Assembly (NCBI GenBank): GCA_008682415.1
Contig: VANK01000001.1
Span: forward strand, 992,001-1,056,000
Reading direction: 5' to 3'
Length of the DNA: 64,000 nucleotides
Source: Acidobacteria bacterium AB60
GTDB lineage: Bacteria > Acidobacteriota > Terriglobia > Terriglobales > Acidobacteriaceae
The position numbers and the translations under genes were made by a program. Below the pieces are notes generated by a model. The model was not told where the DNA came from. It saw nothing but the letters and a program-made list of their open reading frames with translations, and did no database searches. Shown here piece after piece: positions 8,900 through 16,783 of this stretch. Within the stretch, counting starts at the first letter, position 1. Every line of letters begins with the position of its first letter.

Positions 8900-8924
8900 T
8901 AGGGAATAGGGAACAGGGAATAGG
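8900..8924. repeat. Inverted heptamer repeat (T/C)AGGGAA
   Basis: About 3.5 copies of (T/C)AGGGAA, the reverse complement of the array at 7866-7900, lie upstream of the isomerase gene. A short GC palindrome (CCCGGG...CCCGGG) follows at about 8928-8955. Confidence 0.75.
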
Positions 8925-8979
8925 CCGTCCCGGGCTCGTTACGGAGACCCGGGATCGGCTGAACTGTGAAGACAGAATG

Positions 8980-9375
8980 CTAGGACTTCTTGGACGGGAC
9001 CTTCTTGCCTTCGCGGCGCGCCTCGGAGAGGCCGATGGCAATGGCCTGCTTGGGATTCGTGACCTTCTTGCCGCTGCGGCCGGACTTCAGCTTGCCCTGC
9101 TTCATGGCGCGCATCTCGCGCTCCACGTCCTTGCCCGCCGAGGGAGAGTACTTGCGGCCTGAAGAAGACTTCTTCGCCCCCGTGCTCTTGCGCGCGCTGC
9201 TCTTCTTCGCACTGCTCTTCTTCGCGCTGCTGCGCTTGGTTGACGTGCTCTTGCGCGAGGCGCTCTTGCGGGATGAACTCGTGCTCTTGCGCGCGCTGCT
9301 CTTCTTCGCGGAGTGCTTCTTCGCAGATGACTTCTTCGCGCTGCTGGATCTCTTTTTGGCTGCCTTGGTTGCCAT
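8980..9375 (-). CDS. Lys/Ser/Ala-repeat protein with DUF6496 C-terminus
   Basis: A 131-residue very basic protein behind a good GGGAGG ribosome-binding site. Residues 1-75 are repeats of the type KKSSAKK / ARKST, like the tail of histone H1-like bacterial nucleoid proteins. Residues from about 82 (DVEREMRAMKQGKLKSGRSG, then KKVTNPKQAIAIGLSEARR) match the DUF6496 domain. It is likely to bind DNA or RNA non-specifically, and the number of basic repeats may vary between strains. The coding DNA is itself repetitive (GCGCTGCTCTTCTTCGC words). Confidence 0.85.
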   Translation of the reverse strand: MATKAAKKRSSSAKKSSAKKHSAKKSSARKSTSSSRKSASRKSTSTKRSSAKKSSAKKSSARKSTGAKKSSSGRKYSPSAGKDVEREMRAMKQGKLKSGRSGKKVTNPKQAIAIGLSEARREGKKVPSKKS

Positions 9376-9599
9376 TGACTATCCTCCCAATGAACTTGAG
9401 ATGGTGCACAGCATCGTCCTGTTGTCTCCGCCGGCGCGAGAGGTAGCGAGCTGATCAACGGCAGAAAGAATCAGGGAAGCCCGAGCGCAAGGTACGAAGC
9501 GAAGAGTGAAATACCACACACGGAAGATGGAGTGAACGCCCGCCAGCCTGTGCGAAGCGCTCACTCTGCAAGTCTGTATTGCAGCCAATGAAGCACGCA

Positions 9600-10370
9600 T
9601 CAGCGGCCGAGTGTTTCAAGCAGCAGGCGCGCCGTCTCTTCACCGGAGAAGTTCTGCTGGCCGGTGATGAGGTTGCCGTCACGGATGGCAAAGCCGCGCC
9701 ACAGGCCGGCCTGCACGTAGTTGGCGCCGATCTTCTTGAGCTCGTCTTCGATGCGCCAGGGCATCACGTGCTTGTCCCGCGACAGGAGATTCATGGACCA
9801 CACGGCGTTGTCGGCGAAGTCCTCTTCCACGTTCGCGAATCCAGTGACGGTCTTTCCCTTAGCCAGATAGTCGCCATTGGAAAGCTTGGCGTAGCGGAGG
9901 ATGGCGACGCCGTGGCAGAGAGCGGAGGTGATCTTGCCGCGTTCGTAGAACGAGACAAACGTCTTCTGCAGGTCGATCGCCTTCTCGAAGGTGAACATGG
10001 GCGCCTGTCCGCCGGCCACGATGAGCGCGTCGAACTTGTCGACATCGATCTCCGAGACCTTGCGGGTGTTGTCGACCAGATCGGCAAGCCTGGGCGTGGC
10101 GATGAAGCCCATGCTAATGAGATCGCTCGCGGAGTAGCCGGAGGAGTCGCGGGGATCGGACATGTCATCGGCAACACACTTGCCACCGCCGGGACTGAAG
10201 ATTTCGATCTCATATCCCGCTTCGGTGAGCACGAAGTACGGATGCGTGAGCTCGCTCCACCAGAACCCGACGGGCCACCGGGTGGTGGTGGAGATGGCGG
10301 GATTGGCGATGACGATCGCAACCCGTTTGGGGCGAGACTTGCTGACGACGTTCGGGTCTTTGAGGCTCAT
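9600..10370 (-). CDS. DJ-1/PfpI superfamily protein (Hsp31/glyoxalase III-like)
   Basis: A 256-residue class I glutamine-amidotransferase-like protein. The nucleophile elbow is SALCHGVAIL, with the Cys-His pair expected for Hsp31-type glyoxalase III / deglycase enzymes. ALIVAGGQAPMF and IFSPGGGKC are further family motifs. The start at 10370 follows AGGAGAAG. It probably handles methylglyoxal or protein damage in the cytosol. It is transcribed away from an HxlR regulator at 10607, which suggests that the regulator controls it in response to reactive electrophiles. A palindrome lies in the shared intergenic region. Confidence 0.85.
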   Translation of the reverse strand: MSLKDPNVVSKSRPKRVAIVIANPAISTTTRWPVGFWWSELTHPYFVLTEAGYEIEIFSPGGGKCVADDMSDPRDSSGYSASDLISMGFIATPRLADLVDNTRKVSEIDVDKFDALIVAGGQAPMFTFEKAIDLQKTFVSFYERGKITSALCHGVAILRYAKLSNGDYLAKGKTVTGFANVEEDFADNAVWSMNLLSRDKHVMPWRIEDELKKIGANYVQAGLWRGFAIRDGNLITGQQNFSGEETARLLLETLGR

Positions 10371-10459
10371 GTGCGGTCTTCTCCTGGGCTGCTTCGCGTT
10401 GCCGGTCGGATTCTAGCAGCAGGTTTTTTGCCGACGCTACGCACTTGGCGGTGCGGTAG

Positions 10460-10473
10460 TTACCCGCGGGTAA
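10460..10473. promoter_or_regulatory. Palindromic candidate HxlR operator (intergenic)
   Basis: TTACCCGCGGGTAA is a perfect 14-bp palindrome followed by GTAGG, in the divergent region between the DJ-1-like and HxlR genes. Near copies of the motif and its GTAG tail recur just after the hxlR gene. Confidence 0.5.
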
Positions 10474-10606
10474 GTAGGCGGCGCAGGCCGCGCAGTTCCC
10501 GTGCGATATAGGCACCACGTGGAGAGACGTACTGATTGGCGGGGCATATCGGGAGAAGGCGGAAGAAGTAGCACCTCGCGATATAGTAGTCACCGAAAGG
10601 GTTGGA

Positions 10607-11020
10607 ATGGCCAAAGTCATCAGCATCCGCGACCGGGCCCTGCAATCGCGCGACGCGATCGAGCTGCTCTCGAACAAGTGGCGGATCACCATCATCCATA
10701 TCCTGCGCGAGGGCCCGCTGCGCACTGGCGAGATTCAAACAGCGATTCCCGAAGTATCGCCCAAGGTGCTGACGCAGACCCTGCGGGGGATGGAGCGGGA
10801 CGGGCTGATCCACCGAACCATACACAACGTGGTGCCGCCGCGCGTGGAGTACGGCCTGACCACGATGGGCAAGAGCCTGATCAAGCCGCTGGAGGATCTT
10901 TGCCACTGGGCCGAGGGGCACATTGAGGAGCGGGATGCGGCGCGCAGCAAGTTCGACGCGATCGGATCGAAGAGCGCGAAGACCTCTGCGCCGGGCCGGA
11001 GCCGCACCGGAAGCCGCTGA
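10607..11020 (+). CDS. HxlR-family winged-helix regulator
   Basis: A 137-residue regulator. The core reads AIELLSNKWRITIIHILREGPLRTGEIQ, the standard HxlR start (W-K/R-x-I-L-x-L). It continues with the recognition region SPKVLTQTLRGMERDGLI and the wing VPPRVEYGLTTMGKSL. HxlR proteins are dimeric sensors, often of electrophiles or redox state through a cysteine. Here the only cysteine seen is in LCHWAEG, near residue 102. Divergent placement to the DJ-1-like gene suggests that gene is its target. The C-terminal 25 residues are basic and disordered. The ribosome-binding site is weak. Confidence 0.9.
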   Translation: MAKVISIRDRALQSRDAIELLSNKWRITIIHILREGPLRTGEIQTAIPEVSPKVLTQTLRGMERDGLIHRTIHNVVPPRVEYGLTTMGKSLIKPLEDLCHWAEGHIEERDAARSKFDAIGSKSAKTSAPGRSRTGSR

Positions 11021-11033
11021 ATGAATCGGCGCG

Positions 11034-11066
11034 TTACCTTTCGGTAAGTAGAGCACCCGCGGGTGC
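11034..11066. promoter_or_regulatory. Two more HxlR-type palindromes after the regulator gene
   Basis: TTACC-TTTC-GGTAA (11034-11047, followed by GTAGA) and GCACCCGCGGGTGC (11053-11066, followed by GTAGA) sit 19 bp apart, close to two helical turns. They resemble the palindrome at 10460. Confidence 0.4.
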
Positions 11067-11203
11067 GTAGAGGCTGGCCGGCGCAGGTGCGGCGGCTTCT
11101 AAGCAATCGGCGGAGCTACCGGTATCGGTGAAGGGCTGATGAGCGCGACCGCCGAGCGAAGCCGGACTGACGATGTTATGCGATGGGGTTTGTTGCGGAC
11201 ATA

Positions 11204-11254
<51 letters not shown>

Positions 11255-11435
11255 CGCGCGTCGTCCTCACCCCTGCTGCTACCGGTTGCTATAAGGGCCT
11301 ATCGTTTGTTCGGTTTACCGCTTTCCTCCTTCGTGGGTTTTGCTATCCGTATACCCCAAATTATGACCGATTTTGAGATGCGGTGGGCACAAAAATGGGC
11401 ACAGTGATTTGGGGTGAGCCCGCACAACCGGGCTG

Positions 11436-11590
11436 CCCGCGACCGCTGCCGTGACAGCGCACAGGTAAGTCGTAACTAACAGAAAATAGGCGTCACGGAT
11501 GGCTCCTTTTGGCGCTCAAAGGCACGTATGGTAACCCTTATTGTGCCCTTATTGCACCCACGTCCTCTGCCCTAACGACCTCTGCCCAAA
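11436..11590. repeat. Left imperfect direct repeat
   Basis: Shares CCCGCGACC-CTGCCGTGACAG (22 bp, one mismatch), ACGGATGGCTCCTTT (15 identical bases) and AACCCTTATTG...TTGCACCCACG...CCTCTGCCC...ACCTCTGCCCAAA with 30409-30548, in the same order. Confidence 0.75.
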
Positions 11591-12094
11591 GCTCGGACGA
11601 CTGGACCCCAAAAGAGCCCATGTGCCGCGCGCAGACCGAGTTTGGCTGCGGCGGATCTCTGTACGGGCTTCATGTTGTGAGAACTCTGACACCCGTGAGG
11701 ATAACTCCAGAACGGGCTTCGACTGGCTTTTTTCGCCGCAGCCGAAAAGTGAACTCCATCCCGGCGTTTATGAACCGAGGTTGCGTCACTCATCGCGGCC
11801 TAAATCTCCCTTCCATGCATGGTGCTGGAAGTCACGCTTCCGTTCCATTCGCGCTCGGGCACGTTGCCATCGAGACTGCGCAACAGCTAATCTTGCTTCG
11901 CGCTGCAGTTGTCTCGATAACTTCTTGGGTGCAAATGGCTTGCGCCCGAACTTGGCGGCGAATGCAATCGAATGAGCCATATCGCAGAGCCTTCTTCTGG
12001 CCTGGGGCGCCACTGAGTAGACCCTATCAAACAGGTTTTCATCGGGGCAGATGCTCGAGTTGCAGAACAGAATTTACGGCGCGGGCGTGCGGCC
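11591..12094. other. No gene recognised
   Basis: Several overlapping frames are open on both strands, but none has a ribosome-binding site or a recognisable protein. It is probably decayed DNA at the island edge. Confidence 0.5.
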
Positions 12095-12316
12095 TCAGAC
12101 CGTGACGACTACAGCTTGCTCAATGGTCGCCGCGTCCACTGCAGAGACGAACACTGCATCGGGTCCGCTATTGTGTAGCAGATCGATCCTGAGTTCTTTC
12201 AGAGTCCATGGAACACGAACTTCGTAGCCAGCATTTCGCAGCACCGGCACACGATAGCAGTCATCACACCCGAAATATATGACAGATGCCGGCCATCTGC
12301 CCCGCCCGTTCCGTTC
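12095..12316 (-). pseudogene. 3' remnant resembling a receiver-like small protein
   Basis: A minus-strand frame with no start codon reads SVIYFGCDDCYRVPVLRNAG and then YEVRVPWTLKELRIDLLHNS, followed by GPDAVFVSAVDAATIEQAVV and the stop. The pattern (hydrophobic strand, CDDCYRVPVLRNAGYEV, later DAVFVS) resembles the beginning of a response-regulator receiver fold. An in-frame TAG at 12317-12319 closes the frame upstream, so only about 73 codons remain. It is reported as a fragment; the identity is tentative. Confidence 0.35.
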
Positions 12317-12455
12317 CTATCCGTGCAAGAAAGCCAACGAGAATTGAGATCGAACCTGAGCCTAACCTTCCTGCATACGCAGTGGCAAGGGATCACTGAT
12401 GCCTTCAGGCGGCTTCAATCCAGACTGGCCTCTGTTGTGACGGCGCTTCGAGCGC

Positions 12456-13121
12456 TCACACCTCTCCACGCGCCGCTTTTACTTTAGTAGCATTGCGTTG
12501 TCTGCTGGTTGAGCCCTTTTGCAGACCAACTTCTTCCGCGGAGGAGCCGAGCCACGCGAAGAGAAATCTCCGATAAGCTTCCATGGGTTTGCGGCTTTTC
12601 ATCGCCTTAGCACTCAAGACGGCGCCCTCCAATGAAGAATGGATGAGCATCGCGAGTGCCTCTGAGTCCGTACCTTTCGGGAGTTCACCCGATTTAACTG
12701 CGGCTCTCAGGCAGTACGCAATTTTGCTATGCAAATCGACGAATATCTCTCGCACGCGTTCTTGAAGCTGATCCGTCCCTTCCGAGTGATCGGCACCAAA
12801 GTTCCCAAGCATACACCCATCCCACTCCTGGTCTTGGTTCATTACGCCCAACATGCCGTCTACCCATTTACGCAGTCGCGCCATCGGCGGAAGAGCGTCG
12901 TTGAGCAATGTCTCGTCAATGAGCCCGGAGCATCGTGCATAGTAGGCATCCAGAACGACCACACCAAATGATTCTTTAGAAGGAAAGTGATTTGTAAACG
13001 AACCCTGCGGTACGCCAGCCGCATGGATGATGTCTCGGATGCTTGATCCCGCGAAGCCTCGCCTGTGCATCACTCGCATACCCTCTTCAATGATTCTTTC
13101 CTTGTGTGATGGCTTAGGCAT
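12456..13121 (-). CDS. TetR/AcrR-family repressor (LmrA/YxaF type)
   Basis: A 221-residue regulator behind a strong GGAGGAAAG site. The N-terminal helix-turn-helix is plain: RIIEEGMRVMHRRGFAGSSI, then RDIIHAAGVPQGSFTNHFPS, with KESFG ending the domain. The C-terminal part (WDGCMLGNFGADHSEGTDQL, then LRAAVKSGELPKGTDSEALA) matches the TetR_C of LmrA/YxaF-like repressors. These commonly control a neighbouring hydrolase or SDR gene in response to a small hydrophobic ligand. It is transcribed away from the alpha/beta hydrolase leader at 13361, which is its most likely target. The last 20 residues are a basic tail. Confidence 0.88.
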   Translation of the reverse strand: MPKPSHKERIIEEGMRVMHRRGFAGSSIRDIIHAAGVPQGSFTNHFPSKESFGVVVLDAYYARCSGLIDETLLNDALPPMARLRKWVDGMLGVMNQDQEWDGCMLGNFGADHSEGTDQLQERVREIFVDLHSKIAYCLRAAVKSGELPKGTDSEALAMLIHSSLEGAVLSAKAMKSRKPMEAYRRFLFAWLGSSAEEVGLQKGSTSRQRNATKVKAARGEV

Positions 13122-13327
13122 TCTCTTTCCTCCAGAGTTCTCTACACCTTATTGAAGAAATTCCTATTATCGGAACAGGAACCTTCAACTCACGCACGCT
13201 TCTATCAAGAGCCTAACCAGCATGCCCAAACGATTGGATGAACCTTCGATCTGTATCGATTGTGGGGCCGATCGTTTCGTAAAGCTTCGGCTCCAAAATC
13301 TGAAACTTTCTCGTTTCGCCATACATC

Positions 13328-13344
13328 TACTACGGGCGTACGTA
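13328..13344. promoter_or_regulatory. Near-palindrome, candidate TetR operator
   Basis: TACTACG-GG-CGTACGTA is a dyad with one extra base in the right arm. It lies just before the AGGAG ribosome-binding site (13350-13354) of the leader ATG at 13361, in the region divergent from the TetR gene. The rest of 13122-13360 shows no gene. Confidence 0.35.
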
Positions 13345-13360
13345 TTCTTAGGAGTTTAAC

Positions 13361-13521
13361 ATGACCATGACCCGTCACTCCAGCCCGGACTGCCCACCAT
13401 TACTTCCGTATCCCGCCGCCGCTTCGTTGCTGGTTCCGCGGCTGCGGCAGCCACTGCCCTTATCTCCGCGACGCTGCCAGCAGCGGCCGCGGTTCCAACC
13501 ACTCATAAAGAGGAGAACGCA
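13361..13521 (+). pseudogene. Frameshifted Tat leader in front of the hydrolase
   Basis: An ATG at 13361 (MTMTRHSS) follows AGGAG at a 6-base distance. One frame over and directly in frame with the hydrolase, codons from about 13399 read ITSVSRRRFVAGSAAAATAL and continue as ISATLPAAAAVPTTHKEENA. This is a textbook twin-arginine signal (SRRRF, hydrophobic core, Ala-rich end) running straight into MSNHTAIT. That frame has no start codon, so a one-base indel between about 13367 and 13399 has uncoupled the leader. Either the hydrolase was once exported, or the leader is left from another Tat substrate. Confidence 0.6.
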
Positions 13522-14379
13522 ATGTCGAACCACACAGCTATCACCGTACCCACTCAGTTTGTAGAGGCAAACGGAATTCGCTTCGCCTATCGCCGTTTTG
13601 GCAACAAAGGCAAGCTGCCGCTTGTATTCAATCAGCACTTCACCGGTAACCTCGACAACTGGGACCCAGCTGTCCTCGACGGAATTGCCAAAGAACGGGA
13701 AGTCATCATCTTCGACAACGCGGGCGTGGGTAGCTCCACCGGCGAAGTGCCATCCACCTTCGACGCGATGGGAAGGAACGCAGTGCTTTTCATCGAAGCG
13801 CTGGGATTGAAGCAGGTCGATGTTCTCGGTTTTTCGATTGGCGGTTTCATAGCGCAGGAGATCGTGTTGGCTCGGCCCGACTTGGTCCGGAAGCTGATTC
13901 TTGTGGGCACGGGCCCCCGTAACCAGGATGTGGGGGATGGCGAGAATGGGCTGACCAAGGAGACTGCGGCGATCTTTGGGGCGACCTATAATCCCCCGGA
14001 GAACCTGTGGCTGAAAGTGTTTTTCACCGACTCCGAGAAGAGCCAGGCTGCGGGACGCGAGTTCCTGAAGCGCTACATGTCGCGCACAGAGAATCGGGAC
14101 CTGCCTGCCAATGAAAAGGTCGCTGCGGCCCAGTCAGCTGCAGTCGTTGCATGGAAGAATCATCCCGGAACGCCCTTCGCATATCTCAAGGACATCAAGC
14201 AGCCGACGTTGGTAGTGAGTGGAAACCAAGAAGTGATCGTGTACTCCATCAATGCGTTCCATCTTGCACAAAACCTGCCGGATGGGAAGCTGATTTTGTA
14301 CCCTGATGCAAATCATGGATCGTGGTATCAGTATCACGATGATTTTGTCTTTGAGGCGAACCGTTTTCTGAATGCCTGA
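13522..14379 (+). CDS. Alpha/beta hydrolase, copy 1
   Basis: A 285-residue alpha/beta hydrolase. The oxyanion region is LVFNQHFTGNLDNWDP, the nucleophile elbow is VLGFSIGGF (G-x-S-x-G), and the final strand carries LYPDANHGSWYQYHDDF with the catalytic His. The acid is probably in the ATYNPPENLW or TLVVSGNQE region. It is closest to haloperoxidase/esterase-like hydrolases. The start at 13522 follows GAGGAG with a 7-base gap. A frame open further upstream encodes a frameshifted Tat signal. A paralogue with long stretches of identity lies at 23409 in the same island. Substrate unknown. Confidence 0.88.
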   Translation: MSNHTAITVPTQFVEANGIRFAYRRFGNKGKLPLVFNQHFTGNLDNWDPAVLDGIAKEREVIIFDNAGVGSSTGEVPSTFDAMGRNAVLFIEALGLKQVDVLGFSIGGFIAQEIVLARPDLVRKLILVGTGPRNQDVGDGENGLTKETAAIFGATYNPPENLWLKVFFTDSEKSQAAGREFLKRYMSRTENRDLPANEKVAAAQSAAVVAWKNHPGTPFAYLKDIKQPTLVVSGNQEVIVYSINAFHLAQNLPDGKLILYPDANHGSWYQYHDDFVFEANRFLNA

Positions 14380-14468
14380 TTGGATGTGGCGGCGCGCTCG
14401 GCGTGTCGCCACATAACTCAGCGGCGATGTTCCTTCGTTAGCAGGCCGAAAATATCACGTGCGTGAAC

Positions 14469-15422
14469 TTACTTCTTTTGCGTGAAAGATCGATCTGAAT
14501 GCGGATGTCTCGCGTCATCGTGTGATCCTAGTGCTTCCGTCATCCTGATTAAGTCTGCCAATGAGTGCGCCTTCATTTTGCGCATTATTTGCCGGCGATG
14601 AACGCGAATTGTGATTTCACTCGTGCCGAGTTCGTCAGCAGTCTGCTTGCTTGGCATACCTGCAACAACAAACGGGAGAACCTCTCGCTCACGCGGGGTC
14701 AACTGCGCATACCTCTCTTGCAATTCCATGATTCTTGCTCTCCTAGAATGGAGCTCTTCTAAGAATTCCTGCGGAGGGACAAAGAATGGGTTTTCACGAA
14801 GGACTCCCCCAATAATGACCATCGGGTGGGCGCGCATCACATCGACAATGATGTTGGCGGTGAACCTGTTGAGATCGTACGTGCAAATAACGGGGTTGAT
14901 CGGACCGTCCGGCCGAAGCCAAGCGTTGTTCGCCGTTGCCTCGTACTCCAGCAGCGCATTTGTATCGAGATTGGCCTCCAATGCCCACTCCATATTGGTC
15001 ACAAATCTTGTGATCGGAAATCCGTCTGATTTGGATTTATCTATGATCTGCCTGAAGAGGGCGAGAGTTCTGTGCTGATCGAAGTGGCCTCCTGCCAAGT
15101 GGGTGTCAGACCAGTCGCGCAGTTCGAATTGACCACTCTCCGACACCGCTTCGACATCTACTCCAGCCAACGCCAATCGCTCGTGGTGGTCGTCGCGAAG
15201 TTTTGGGTCCACCGTGTGGACATTTTTCTCTCCCAATGCCAGGCCTTCTTCCAAGAAGGGGAGCAAGACTCGATATTCCTCATCTCGACTATTGAAGAAA
15301 GCGCAAACATGGGCCCGATGGTCTAGTGTCGAGCCGCCTAGATGGATCCGCTGATCCGTCCCTTTCGCTGATTTGGGACGGCGCTTTCTGGAGTCATGGG
15401 TGGGGACCATCGCGAACCTCAA
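14469..15422 (-). CDS. MEDS-domain LuxR-type regulator
   Basis: A 317-residue regulator. Residues about 35-200 match the MEDS (DcmR-like sensory) domain: HVCAFFNSRDEEYRVLLPFL is its hallmark opening, followed by EGLALGEKNVHTVDP. The C-terminal 65 residues are a LuxR/GerE helix-turn-helix: LTPREREVLPFVVAGMPSKQ, then TADELGTSEITIRVHRRQIM. The MEDS domain is known from dichloromethane regulator DcmR and from methanogen sensors, and is thought to bind hydrocarbon derivatives or associate with histidine kinases. It is convergent with the hydrolase gene and stands alone. Targets are unknown. Confidence 0.88.
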   Translation of the reverse strand: MRFAMVPTHDSRKRRPKSAKGTDQRIHLGGSTLDHRAHVCAFFNSRDEEYRVLLPFLEEGLALGEKNVHTVDPKLRDDHHERLALAGVDVEAVSESGQFELRDWSDTHLAGGHFDQHRTLALFRQIIDKSKSDGFPITRFVTNMEWALEANLDTNALLEYEATANNAWLRPDGPINPVICTYDLNRFTANIIVDVMRAHPMVIIGGVLRENPFFVPPQEFLEELHSRRARIMELQERYAQLTPREREVLPFVVAGMPSKQTADELGTSEITIRVHRRQIMRKMKAHSLADLIRMTEALGSHDDARHPHSDRSFTQKK

Positions 15423-15688
15423 ATCTCAAATGTCGGGCTAGTCGCGAGTGGTAGCGGGGCTGTGATCTACCCTTGACGAATGTCCAGCCCACCGGCACCG
15501 CCTCTGGCCGTACAGACCTCAGTCTAAACGAACCGATAATAGACGGCGATTTACCAACTGCTGCATCATTCGTTGAGGCAGTCACGATCCTGAATCTGGC
15601 CCCATCTGAACAAAGATCGCTGCTTTTGGGCAGCCGGTGAAGAGGTGAGCCGTGTTCGAGGGACACAGACTCCCGCAATCTCAGGCAT

Positions 15689-16783
15689 ATGCGCTCTATT
15701 CCATTCGAATCCCGGCGACTTCGCGACGCATATCCATTGAGCCTTGTGCTGGTCGTGGTTTGCGCGCTTATCGCTGGTTGCCATGGTCAGCCGTCAACTG
15801 TAGAGCCAGCAATTCAGATCACCCGAGTACCTCCCGCGAATGCGGGTGGACCTGTCCAGATGGCTTACATTGAAGGGCAGGTCAGGAATGCGAAGCCGGA
15901 TGAAAAGGTACTACTGTATGCGCGGAGTGGTATTTGGTGGATTCAACCCTTCGCAAATCAGCCTTTCACCCAAATCCAGCCGGACTCAGCATGGCGGAAC
16001 TCGACCCACCTGGGAACCGAATATGCGGCCATCCTGGTCGATTCCAACTTCCAGCCAAGCGCAAAACTCGCTGCGCTGCCTTCGCTTGGCAACGGGATTT
16101 TGGCGTTAACGACCGCAGTCGGCCAGGCTGCAGCTCCATTCGTATCCAAGACAATTCGCTTCAGCGGTTACGACTGGAAGGTCCGCTCTGCAGATAGTGA
16201 TCGGGGCGGACAAACCGATCCATACGACCCCGCCAACGCATGGACGGATGAAAAGGGATATCTTCACCTGCGAATGGGCGAGCACGATGGCCTTTGGTCA
16301 TGCGCAGAGGTCAGCTTGACGCGAAGCCTCGGTAATGGATCCTACATTTTTGTTGTCAGAGACAGTTCTCATTTGGGACCTTCCGCAGTTCTAGGTTTGT
16401 ATACCAACGACGATCTTCGAACAGACGACGTGCGAAGCGAACTCGACGTTGAGTTAAGCAGATGGGGCAATTTAACGGGCAAGAACGCTCAATTCGTCGT
16501 CCAACCGTTTTACGTTCCCGACAATATCTATCGATTTGAGGCCCCGGCTGGAGTGCTGACCTATGCGTTTCGATGGGAACCGGGCCGCGTGGAATTCAAG
16601 ACGCTTCGCGGCGCTACGACTAATCTCGCGGGACCTGCAATCAGCCAACATGTCTTCACCTCGGGAATTCCGACCCCCGCAAGCGAAAAAGCTCACATCG
16701 TCCTGTACGAGTATCACCATTCGAAGAGTGCGTCGCGGCAACCCACCGAGGTAGTTATTGAAAAGTTCGCATACCTGCCATGA
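15689..16783 (+). CDS. Lipoprotein of the sensor-kinase operon
   Basis: A 364-residue protein with an N-terminal hydrophobic span and lipobox (VVCALIAGC, about residues 23-31), so it is probably anchored in a membrane after export. The C-terminal half (about 165-364) reads SGYDWKVRSADSDRGGQTDP and later WTDEKGYLHLRM and GVLTYAFRWEPGRVEFKTLR, which resembles a concanavalin-like/GH16-type jelly roll. The classical GH16 catalytic motif is not seen. The gene overlaps the following sensor kinase by 26 bases, which suggests coupled translation and a role as its periplasmic partner. No strong ribosome-binding site precedes the ATG. Confidence 0.75.
   Translation: MRSIPFESRRLRDAYPLSLVLVVVCALIAGCHGQPSTVEPAIQITRVPPANAGGPVQMAYIEGQVRNAKPDEKVLLYARSGIWWIQPFANQPFTQIQPDSAWRNSTHLGTEYAAILVDSNFQPSAKLAALPSLGNGILALTTAVGQAAAPFVSKTIRFSGYDWKVRSADSDRGGQTDPYDPANAWTDEKGYLHLRMGEHDGLWSCAEVSLTRSLGNGSYIFVVRDSSHLGPSAVLGLYTNDDLRTDDVRSELDVELSRWGNLTGKNAQFVVQPFYVPDNIYRFEAPAGVLTYAFRWEPGRVEFKTLRGATTNLAGPAISQHVFTSGIPTPASEKAHIVLYEYHHSKSASRQPTEVVIEKFAYLP

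Noticed and set aside
8928..8955. Terminator of the isomerase gene
   Set aside because: It lies upstream of that gene's start and has no T-tract. It is more likely part of the repeat family.
7783..9162. 459-codon plus-strand frame
   Set aside because: It runs antisense over the Tat-exported isomerase and part of the DUF6496 gene, both of which have clear family motifs.
11509..12105. 198-codon frame at the island's left edge
   Set aside because: No ribosome-binding site, no family resemblance and unnatural composition. It overlaps the direct repeat.
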